Source of the DNA: Hymenopellis radicata
Lineage: Eukaryota > Basidiomycota > Agaricomycetes > Agaricales > Physalacriaceae
Direction: 5' to 3'
Length of the DNA stretch: 64,000 nucleotides
Assembly (NCBI GenBank): GCA_015501595.1
Contig: JADNRX010000203.1
Coordinates: forward strand, 37,050 to 101,049
Below the pieces are notes generated by a model that worked only from the letters and a program-made list of their open reading frames with translations, ran no database searches and was not told the DNA's origin. The position numbers and the translations under genes are program-made. Shown here piece after piece: positions 22,831-32,166 of the stretch (position 1 is its first letter; the number at the start of each line of letters is the position of its first letter).

Positions 22831-25800
22831 TCACATCGCCTGTTCCTTGGCGATTACCTGTAACGGCCGCACGTCCTTCCACACCAGAACCATATGATCG
22901 CGGAAAGTCATATCCTCGATGCTGTCGAGTGATAAATAAGGTATGGTTCATCAGAGTAGTAAATACGGGCACCACAAAAGTGCCGTGGCAGGGGACGTGA
23001 GGGGACGTGCTACCGTGGCCGCTACCGTGACCGCTACCGTGGCCGTGGCCGCGACCGTCCAAGAGTGCCGTGCATGGACCCTGATTTCCGTAGATCACCG
23101 TGCTAAACAGCGTTACCCTCACCTTGTCACACCGTGGCTTGCAGTGTTACCCTGTCACACGGTGACTGGCATGCGTAACGCGGTTACGGGGTCGTTCGCG
23201 TCTTGACTCTCGTCCATCACCATTCATCACGACGCGTCTATCTATCTATCTACAGCATGAATATACCTGGTTTCCTTCCTCTACCAACCTTCGGGGTATA
23301 GCCCTCAGACCGTATGACCGGTACCGTAAGCAAAGCGCGGATCCCTATGCGGTCGCCACGTCTGTTGACGTTTAACGTCGTTGATGCGCGTCATCTGCCT
23401 GTAGGATCGTTCCATGTTGGAGATTTTGGTGCGTGTCTCTGCCCTCAATGCAGAAAGTTATTCATATACCGTACAGGGCAAATCTGGGCGCAATCCTGAT
23501 GAGGCGAAATCAGGCGCTATCGCGGAAACAGACCTGCCATGGTGTGCGTATGTCCAGAAAACACGTCTCCGTCATTCACATCTCGACGTCTAGGTTTAGA
23601 TTACGCCTCCGAAACCATGCACTATCGTTCGGGGCTTCTTGTGTGCACATCCTTGCCATCGCTCTTTAAATACCTACGTGGTTGCTAGCACACTACAGAG
23701 TCTCTCTCTCTCTCCTCCCTCCGAGTTCGCTCTCTCGCGCAGCAATGTCCATTTCTGCAGGACCATCGTCCCACCACATGCCTCCCAAGGACGGTCTCCT
23801 CCGCGAACAATACGCAGACACATACGCATCACATATGATTCTTCCTCACTTCTCTTATCGCTCTCATCTCCCTCTGCCAGTTGGTCTCGTTCTTGCTGGG
23901 CCGAGTAACGAAGTCCCCTGCTGGCGGAGGGTTCAAGAGGATTCCCGTTGCGGCAGTGAACGCCTATCGTGCACTAGCATTCCGCAACACAGTTGGTGTC
24001 GGTTCGTATTCCCTGAATGCTGCAGAGGTGGCGTGTGGGAGTTGGTCCATAGTAAGTGTTCGGTGCTCGTTAATTCCACTTGGGGCTGATAAGTGTACAG
24101 CAATGGACACGCTGGAGAATAGATTGAGCACGGGATATATGTCCGACTGCGCGGGTACTATAGTAGCGGTTAGCCAGTTCCTGCTAATCGCGGTGTTGGG
24201 GATGAAGAATAATATTCTTGGTTGTATGTTTTCAGCTTCGGTCCTTTCTCGAGCTTTGACTGATGCGCCTTCTTCATAGATATAATCGGTCCCAGTTACA
24301 CCAAGGCCTCTTTGCTGCTTCCATGTTGAAGTCTTGTAGGCATAATCTAGGTTTCGTAGCTGAGCTCCATCCACCATCTGTGCGCACGGGTATGCTTCGT
24401 GAATATTGGAGTATTCAAAGGGTGATTTAAGCGCTCGGTGCACCAGCCTCACTTAGACGAGGTTGTTCCCATAAGTGTTCGTGATTATGAAACAATCTAA
24501 CCCGCTGAGAGTACTAGTAGGGTGCTTATCTTCGAAGCGAGGCCTCCAAGCCGCGGACAGCTGCAGCTTGTCTACCATGCACTGGTGAACGCGCTCCATG
24601 ATCGCCTCGGGGGCGATGCCTTCCTCCGAAGGGTGTTCAATCGGCGCAAGTAGCATTCCATTTCGGACCGCACACAGTGAGAAAGGTGTAAGCTGAATTT
24701 TTGTTAGTTGAGAGTACCAGACAGTGGAAAACATCCCTCTAAATACTTGTTCATCAGTGTAGTACCAATCCCCAATCAGCGAGTAGATCGAGAAATATAC
24801 AAAGTCAGACGGTAACGCAAGCGGTAACGCCAATGTAACATGTTTTTCACGTACTGTCACGCTACCGTGTCAGTGCCGTGAGAGCCAAGAGTGCCGTGCT
24901 ACTGGGCCCGAGCTATAGCCGCTACCGTGGTGACCGTGACTGTACCGTGGCCGCTACCGTGGTGACTACCGTGGCCGCTACCGTGAGTACCGTGCTACCG
25001 TGGCCGCTGCAGGGTCTACCGTGCGCACGGCACTTTTGGCTAGGCAAACTTCGATGGTATTGGGTGATTTTTGGGCTTCATCAGGATGGTTTTCGTCGAT
25101 TACATGTACATTTACTCAAGGTATTTCCAGGACATGAGTTGTCTGCCTAGAACGTAGGTACTCTAGGCGACTGGGAGGTCAAATCTATTTGGGCTGTGGC
25201 TGTGCTACCGTGCAGCCGCGAGCCGCTACCGTGCATGCACGGTAGCGGCCACGGTAAAATCGCGGGGCCCGTAAATACAACCAACCTCGTCTCGTACAGC
25301 TCCATATCGAACTTGCGCATCAGATGCGCGAACGTCAGATACAGTTCGCACCATGCCAGACTTGGCGATAGGATCAGGCATCAGTCGTGATGGAGAACAG
25401 GATGCGTACTTCATGCCAAGGCAGCTTCTCGGCCCTCTGGAGAAGACGACGAGATACTTGTCCAACTTCTGTGAATCAGATCCCAGCCATCTCTCCGGTC
25501 TGAATGCAAGTGGGTCCGGAAATACGTCAGGATTTTTGAGCACGAGGGGCTGGGCAACGCCGACGACAGTCTGGATATTGTCCGAGTTCAGTATGATAAG
25601 CAGCCACGTTGGGAGGTTAGACATACACCAGCAGGGACAGGTGTCCTGTCAATGACAGTAGGGGATGTGACGATGCGCGGTAATGCGACGGGCACGCCGT
25701 AGCTTAGACGAAGGCCTTCTTTGATGACACCCGTCTACCAGGATGAGATGGATCAGTGTCTTGAAGACAGAGATAAACTGACGAGGTAAGGTAGCTTTTC

Positions 25801-27061
25801 CGCCATCTCATACGAAAATGGCGTGTCTTTCTCCGGCCATGCAGCTTGCAACTCGGCCTGAAGCTTCTTCTTCGCCGGCTCATTGGAGAGGAGATGGAAT
25901 AGCCCGAGTGTCATCGCGTTGCTTGAAGTGTCCGTCCCAGCGATCAGAAGGACGATTGCCTAACGTCGTTAATCAGTACAAGTCGAACGTTTGTAGAAAT
26001 AGGAATACCTCCTCTACCAACGCCTTCTTCGACGGAGGCTCTCCCTTCTTCACCAGCTCAGGGCTTATGAGATGATGATAAATCGTTTCGTGCTCTACGC
26101 TGTTCAAGCCGTCGGGATTGTTCAAAATACCGTCGACCTGGTCCCCAAGGAAAGTTCTGAGATGCGCGGCGCCTCCAAAGTCAGGGTTCATCATGGTACT
26201 CAACCAAGAAGGGAGTCGGTGCATCAGGTGTAGGAAGGGCAGGAATTGAGTCGCGGTCAGCATTGGTACGGCGCCTTCGACGGTGCGTATGATAGGATGA
26301 TCAAAACCAGGTGCGGTCAGACCATCGAATGAGTGTGCATACGAGTACGCAGTTACGATGTCCATGGCAAGCGCGCGGAAGCCACGGAACAAGTTCACCG
26401 GCTCGCCATGGTACGCGCGTATCTGGTCCACCAAGAGATCTACCTGAGACAGTTCACTCAGACTTCAAAGGGAGATGCGGCAGCTTCTGTATCTACACAC
26501 CTTGTCCTGGACTAGATTTTCCATCCTCAGAATCGAACGCCGAGAGAAGAGCGGATTGAGGATTTCACGACGCTGTTTATGCTCCCGAACATCGGTCATC
26601 CCGAAAACTGAGTCGTCGTTTCCGAAGCGCTTATAAAAGAAGGGATCTTTTGTGAATCCTGTATGGGGAGCATAGATGGAGAAGAATGCTTCAGGAGAGC
26701 TAAAGTGAAGCTACATAACTGTTAGACAGCAATCGCACGAGATATCAAGGAAGGCATGTACCTCGTTCGGCCTCACTCGAACCACCGGACCTGAAATTGA
26801 ACTCAGCTCGTATCGAGGAGCCGCGTCAGAACGCGTACCGTAAATTTCGTGTAGCTTCTCGACGTGTCTGACGAACATGCCATTCTTCCATACGACGAAG
26901 TATCCTTGGTAGAAGCCGGTGATCGCTGCTAGACGAGGGCCAGGAAAAGACTTGAGCGGGTGGAAGTACAATCGATACAGTACGACATAAATGACTCTGA
27001 GGACGACGAGAATGGAGAGGAGTTGGAGATACGACAGCTGCTTAACCGTGGGGTTGGACAT
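22831..27061 (-). CDS. Cytochrome P450 with a 2.3-kb transposon in its last intron
   Basis: The ATG at 27061 starts MSNPTVKQLSYLQLLSILVV, a membrane anchor, then HPLKSFPGPRLAAITGFYQG. Following exons have FGMTDVREHKQRREIL, ALAMDIVTAYSYAHSF, the I-helix IAGTDTSSNAM, the ExxR motif KEGLR, RPERWLG, the haem loop FSRGPRSCLGMK and HLMRKFDMELYETR. The last exon is displaced to 22831-22920 and reads SIEDMTFRDHMVLVWKDV..., with its stop at 22831. Without the element at 22967-25270 the last intron would be 52 nt (GTTGGT...CGACAG). The frame is otherwise intact. Expression depends on removing an intron of about 2.36 kb, far longer than others here, so truncation at the C-terminus is possible. Confidence 0.9.
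23743..24330 (+). pseudogene. Captured ferric reductase fragment (N-terminal/transmembrane part)
   Basis: It is preceded by a CTTTAAATA box and a CT-rich tract. Reading across frames gives LISLCQLVSFLLGRVTKSP, GGGFKRIPVAAVNAYRALAF, RNTVGVGSYSLNAAEV, then CAGTIVAVSQFLLIAVLGMK with NNI and, past an intron (GTATGT...TCATAG), IIGPSYTKAS. This is the conserved membrane core of fungal ferric-chelate reductases (WANRxG...LGMKNN..TGxSYEK). The haem-binding helices beyond it and the FAD/NADPH domains are missing. Introns are retained, so the fragment was captured as DNA, not cDNA. Confidence 0.75.
24453..24860 (-). CDS. Orphan open frame inside the transposon
   Basis: A 135-codon reverse frame starts MTVREKHVTLALPLALPSDF and ends SGLDCFIITNTYGNNLV. 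The frame just downstream (24,330-24,440, HRALKSPFEYSNIHEAYPCA) looks like a shifted continuation. No family is recognised and there are no DDE or zinc-finger features of a transposase. It may be a second captured gene fragment. Confidence 0.35.
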   Translation of the reverse strand: MTVREKHVTLALPLALPSDFVYFSIYSLIGDWYYTDEQVFRGMFSTVWYSQLTKIQLTPFSLCAVRNGMLLAPIEHPSEEGIAPEAIMERVHQCMVDKLQLSAAWRPRFEDKHPTSTLSGLDCFIITNTYGNNLV

Positions 27062-27853
27062 AGCTGGGAATGCCCACCTGGCCTTGTCAGTCCGGTACTT
27101 ATAAGTAGTATAAGCATCTGACTAGAAGAAGATGAGAACCGAACAGAAATCAGTTCAGCGCACTAATTGCGCCATACGAAAAGTTGAGGCCAGAATGAGG
27201 CTCGTATTGGAGAAGCTTTCGCCGCTAAGGTAAAGGACAAGTACCAGGGAAGCCTCCAAGTTCGCATGAAATGCAAAGGACCAGGGCATAATACACCTGC
27301 GAAAGTTTTCTTAATGCGCTATCGCATTATCAATACCTGCGACGTCATGGAACCGAAGCTTGACTGACACTCAGCCCAGTTACAACGTCCGAGGGTTTCC
27401 GAACAGACCTTCGGTTGCGGGTCCATTGAATGCTAAATAGGTGTCCCATGTCCAATTTTTGTCTGTCAGAATTCGGCGCCCATTTTCTCTCGCAGAATGA
27501 CATTGAACTGGAGCCTTTCATTCCGGTCTGTCCTGAGTCTGTCGTGGTCGTAGTCGAGAGAAAAGAGGGGGCGGGACTATTTTGAGTTACCGGTCACGTC
27601 ACCTTTCGGCAACTAAAACTCCCAGCAAAACTTCAGAGACGATGAAGAATCTCTGGTAAGCTCCTGCGGATAAAGATTAAGGCGCTGGGTATACGAATTT
27701 CAGAGTCCAATTCTGGTGAATGATGATATATCGATGATATGGCATCCTTCAACGTGAACGTGTGTGGATTGATATATGTTTACACTGATGATTGCAACAC
27801 GACGGTACAGACTACGCTAGACCGACTCATTCATCAAACTTCTGTAGGATAGA
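27062..27853. other. Intergenic between tandem P450s
   Basis: This is the promoter of the P450 starting at 27061 and the 3' flank of the next. Sequence at about 27,570-27,660 is the inverted counterpart of about 10,890-10,965. No gene is seen. Confidence 0.5.
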
Positions 27854-29802
27854 TCATATTACCCTTTCGTGAACCACAGCATGCAGATGTTTCACGTCCT
27901 TCCAAATAGGTACTATGTGATCTCTAAAAACCATGTCCTTTTTGCTGTTGAACAAACCACTATCAGACGCTTCGTCAAGCGGAATGACTTATGACCAACC
28001 TTGTCTTGTGTAGTTGCATGTCGAACTTGCGCACCAAATGTGCAAACGCCAGGTAGAGTTCGCACCACGCCAGGCTGTACCGTGATGAGCGCTCAACTCA
28101 TCGTGTACGCAGGTAACAGAATACACACTTGATTCCTAAACAGCTCCTTGGCCCTTTAGAAAACACAATAAGATATTTGTCCAACTTTTGCGAATCCGGT
28201 GCCATCCATCGCTCGGGCTTGAATGCAAGAGGGTCGGGAAAGATGTCGGGTGCTCCGAGTACAAATTGGGGCGAAACGGCGACGACAGTCTACGAATGTC
28301 TAGGCGTCAGTCTACAAAACGAGGTAGCCCAGGAAGCTGCGCTTACCCCTGCCGGAATCGCGGCGCCATCGATGACAGTCGGCGAGGTAACGATGCGCGG
28401 CAGGGCAATGGGTACACCTATGCTTAGACGAAGAGCTTCTTTAATCACACCTGTCTACAAAAAGTTGTGATCAGGTTAGCGGACTGGAAAAAAGGACATC
28501 CACGCATACAAGGTAAGGCAGCTTCTCGGCCATTTCGTATGAGAACGGGGTGTCTTTCTCGGGCCAGGCAGCCTGTAGCTCTGCCTCAAGTTTCTGCCTC
28601 GTTGACTCGTCGGAGAGAAGATGAAACAGGCCGACCGTCATGGCATTACTAGTAGTATCCGTGCCTGCGACGACGAGAACCATTGCCTTGGGGCGATTGT
28701 CAGTTAAGCTTGATGAAGGAACGACGTTCGACCCACTTCCTCTATCAACGCCTTCTTCGATGGTACGTCCCCCCTCTTGATAAGCTCGGGCGTGATCAAG
28801 TGATGGTAAATGGTCTCGTGTTCTGCGCTCGCTAAAGCGTCCGGGTTCTTGAGAATCTCATCAACTCGAGCCGTAAGGAAGCTTCTCATTTGCGCCACAC
28901 CCGCAACATCGGGATTCAACATAGTGCTTAGCCACATCGGCAGATGGTGCATCATCCGCAAGACCGGCAGATACTGCGCTGCGGTTGCAAGAACTGCGGC
29001 GCCTTTGACCGCGCGCATGATAGGATGGTCGAAGCCAGGCATGGTAAGGGCGCCAAAGGAATGTGCGTAGCAGTAGGCGGTAACAATGTCCATGGTGAGA
29101 GACTGGAAGCCGTGGAAGAAGTCGAGGGCTTCGCCATTGTGATGGCGTATCTGCTCCATAAAGACGTCGACCTGTACAAAACCAAGATGACTATCAGACG
29201 AGTCAACGAACGATAAATGCAGACCTTATCCTGAACAACGTTTTCCAATTTCAGGATTGCTCGCCTTGAAAAGAGAGGGTTGAGGATGTCGCGCCGCTTC
29301 CTATGTGCTTGGACATCAGTCATCCCGAAAGCCGCGTCGTCATTTCCGAAGCGTCTATAGAAACCAGGATCCTTTGGAAATCCGGAGTGGGGAGGATAGA
29401 TTGCAAAGTAGGCTTCTGGGGTACTGAAATGGAGCTAGAAAACAGTTAATCGGATCCAGAATAGTATAAGCACAGTGACTGCACGTACTTCGTTCGGCCG
29501 TACTCTAATCACAGGACCTGGTAAAGAGTCAATTCGCATCATCGATACTTCTACGATGCAGTCCGCTTACCATATACGCGGTGCAGCTCTTCGAGATGTT
29601 TGGCAAACATGCCATTCTTCCATGATGCGTAGTATCCCTGGTAGAGATCCGTAACCGCGGCGAGGCGGGGGCCAGGGAACGACTTGAGTGGGTGAAAGTA
29701 CAATCCATAGCAGACGAGATAGCAGAACCGCAAGGAGACGAGGAGGTAAAGAACTTGGAGGTAGGAAAGCTGTTTGACTGCATCTGCTACGAGATTTGAC
29801 AT
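27854..29802 (-). CDS. Cytochrome P450, intact
   Basis: The start is MSNLVADAVKQLSYLQVLYL, a single membrane anchor, then HPLKSFPGPRLAAVTDLYQG. Exons in order give FGMTDVQAHRKRRDILNPLF, TMDIVTAYCYAHSFGALTMP, the I-helix VAGTDTTSNAMTVG, KLPYL, TGVIKEALRLSIGVPIALP (ExxR), FPDPLAFKPERWMAPDSQKL and the haem loop FSKGPRSCLGIK. SLAWCELYLAFAHLVRKF follows, then KKDMVFRDHIVPIWKDVKHL, ending HERVI at 27854. No frame break is found, making it the best complete member of the local family. It is a microsomal monooxygenase, and the substrate is unknown. The family resembles trichodiene-oxygenase-type P450s of secondary metabolism. Confidence 0.93.
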
Positions 29803-30350
29803 GGTGTGATAACGTTCGTCGAATATGCAAGAGTGGTACTTATACGAATGATTATTATGAGAGGGTCCGTGATCTGTAAACTTACCAAGAACGCCCTTCT
29901 TATCCCCTTCTCAGATATGTGGAGTTCAGCTACGAGAACATTTACGTTTCATGCCATGTACATATATCGCTTGACCGCTATGCTGCACGTAATGGTCGAA
30001 AGTCATGAAGCTATCACCACAGGGATAAGCAAAGGTTACATCGTCCTCATGAACTTGAACTTTACACAAACGTTAATGGATTGCTTGTTGGTGTTACTAG
30101 TAGAATACATCAGCTCTGAGTGTAGTACACGAGGTGGAATTTAAACAGTACTCACACGCGAGGATGCAAGAAGGAGCTCGGTCTACCAATTCGGCTCAAG
30201 CTGACGCAAGCTAGTTTAAGTGTCGTACTCTGTGCTATACAAATGCCTGTCGTATGACATAGATCCCCCTTCGCCGGAGAAATTACAAGCAGAACTGAAT
30301 TGAGGCTGGACGAGATGGGGTTGCGATGGATGTCAAGGACACCCCGCTGA
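29803..30350. other. Intergenic upstream of P450
   Basis: It contains the P450 promoter, with TACTTATA at about 29,836-29,843. One 112-codon frame at 29,806-30,144 lacks any recognisable domain and overlaps the promoter. No gene is supported. Confidence 0.4.
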
Positions 30351-31098
30351 CTAAAGTTTGCCTCCGAATCCTGCGAGACCGAAAGATCCTTCTAACTCGT
30401 CAACGAGTCCGAACACCCACGAGCGAGAGTCAGAGGAACGGCCTGGAAGGCGCATGAGGAAAACGCCGGTATTCACATCCCTCGAACAGCCGAACGAAGG
30501 AGTGAATCCAGTTCCACCGTGTCCGTATATTATTTCGGTCTGTCTTTCGTATTCTCCTTCTCGACGCGAAGATGGGTACTCGGAAGGTGCATGATCCCTG
30601 AACGAGCGGAACGTCGAGATCGTATTCTGCATTCTCTGGCAAACTAAACAAAGTTATGGCAACGGGCACGCATCCGCTGGATTTCGTGACTGTCCATTTT
30701 TTAGGTCGAGATTGCGCTCACGCGGCTGGACGAGTCCTCCGATGAGGTTAGTATGTAAGACATCGGAGGAGAATGAGCCCGAGCTTACCTATCAGAATGT
30801 TATGGTTCCTAAGCACGATGACAACGATATCTTCGTCCTCCCCGAGCGTGTTGTCATGTGCGACGACAAGTGCCTCTGCCACGTTCGGAAATGTCTTGCC
30901 GTCATTGACAACGCGGACGAGCACAGACCGAAATGTATAGACAGTGCATTCCAAGGCCAGTGACGTTGATGAGGATGTCCGTATTAGACTCGGAAAAGAG
31001 TTGCTCTTCTTAGAACAACAGATTGCGCTCCGCCTTCCTCGTGAGGAGTTCGGCACCCATACAGACTTGCAAGTGACGACGGACTGGAGCCGCTGCAA
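30351..31098 (-). CDS. Unidentified gene family X, right copy
   Basis: The last open segment (30,351-30,632) reads IIYGHGGTGFTPSFGCSRDV, TGVFLMRLPGRSSDSRSW and ends ELEGSFGLAGFGGKL. Upstream, 30,780-30,980 reads VVNDGKTFPNVAEALVVAHD and EDIVVIVLRNHNILIG with a GTAAGC donor and a TACTAAC branch point, so at least two exons exist. The frame between them is uncertain (stops near 30,640-30,660). I do not recognise the family. It occupies the same position relative to P450 and glyoxal oxidase as the relic at 7920-8135. Confidence 0.4.
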
Positions 31099-32166
31099 CG
31101 TGTACTAGTAGGAGTGGATCCGGATGCAATACTAATGAGGGTCGGATCGCGCTTGACGCGCTTGATCTGGAGGAAGTAAAGCTTAAGCACGTTACAGAGA
31201 GAGGTTTAGTCGAACAGTTACAATGTTCACCTAAGGCGAGATGGCTTGAATTTTGTTCTATTTCTGCAAGCAGTGCCCATTGTCCAGTATTTCCACCTTT
31301 TTGACGACGAAAAAGGTGGCCATGTCCATGTGTACGCCGTGGTCAAACACTTTGAGTTACCAACAGGTGTCATGACGGGCAGTAATACTGAGAGCTTGGA
31401 CAGTTTCCCCTTCGAAAAACCCGGGTTCAGTTGCGGTGATTCCAGACCCATCAAGGTATCGTCCAGGACAAGACCATTACTCCGCTATCCAGGAGATCAC
31501 AGAGACAGTACCCGTTCAGAGAAGAACAAATCATGTATTCAACATGAGTGTCAAAAGGTAGACGATCAGAATTTCGGCAACTCCTGCCGATGCCGATCCC
31601 GGCAGGCACGTTCTGTTTTTCACAAATTGAAACCAGTCACAAACCATCATGTCCAAGGCATGCTGCTCTCGGAGCCATATACCAACATTTACGTTCGGCC
31701 ATGAGACCTCCTTGACACGGGTCCCAGTTTACAAGATCTCGACTTGCTTATACAGGTTCGCAGCCGCGTATCTGTCAGCCGGGCCCATTGAAACTATACG
31801 AGACCAGAAATAGGCGTTCGTCTCCTTTTCGTGCTTAATTAACTTGAACCCCAGAATCTGTTCCTTGTGTGAGTATTTTCTTCTATAACCGCGTTTCATC
31901 TCACGTATCTTCGTTCGCGGCGTGAAGGGTTCGCAGTGTAAAGGGCTCAGCAACTTCTCTCGTCTGCTTCTTCCCACTTGTGTCCGGTAAGTAGTCCCCA
32001 TATGTGTCTCGTGAGCGTGTTCTCATCTCTCGAACCCCACCGGTACAGTAGTCGGTGGGTAATCACCGCTCTGTTTCGTCGTTGTTCCCACTATGGTCGC
32101 CTGTCCGGACGATTTGACATTCACTTATAACCGGCCTTGTGAAGTTCAAAACCCTGGAACTCGACA
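31099..32166. other. Divergent upstream region of family X and glyoxal oxidase
   Basis: Short frames exist on both strands (for example 31,246-31,704), but none has a recognisable domain. A TTATAACC box at about 32,126 lies 40 bases before the oxidase ATG and resembles the box upstream of the left copy. Confidence 0.4.

Larger units (their letters stand above)
23005..25256. repeat. Subterminal TACCGTGGCCGC repeat clusters of the 2.3-kb element
   Basis: Clusters lie at about 23,010-23,065, 24,915-25,022 and 25,204-25,255. Units are variants of CTACCGTGGCCGC and CTACCGTGACCGC. The outer right cluster contains a palindrome (GCTACCGTGCATGCACGGTAGC, 25,224-25,245). Such arrays are typical transposase-binding regions near the ends of hAT-like elements. 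Confidence 0.8.
22967..25270. mobile_element. 2.3-kb non-autonomous DNA transposon, 8-bp target duplication
   Basis: It is bounded by GTAAATAC at 22959-22966 and 25271-25278, an 8-bp target duplication inside a P450 intron. The ends start GGGCACCACAAAAGTGCCG on the left and, on the opposite strand from the right, GGGCCCCGCGATTTTACCG. The terminal repeats are therefore short and imperfect. Subterminal regions are packed with copies of TACCGTGGCCGC in both orientations. The interior carries a ferric-reductase fragment and an orphan open frame, but no transposase. An 8-bp duplication and subterminal repeats fit hAT or KDZ-type elements, an assignment that is inference. Confidence 0.85.

Noticed and set aside
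22406..23122. 238-codon reverse frame with HGHGSGHGS repeats
   Set aside because: Created by the GTGGCCGC repeats of the transposon end and the antisense of neighbouring genes; it crosses the element boundary.
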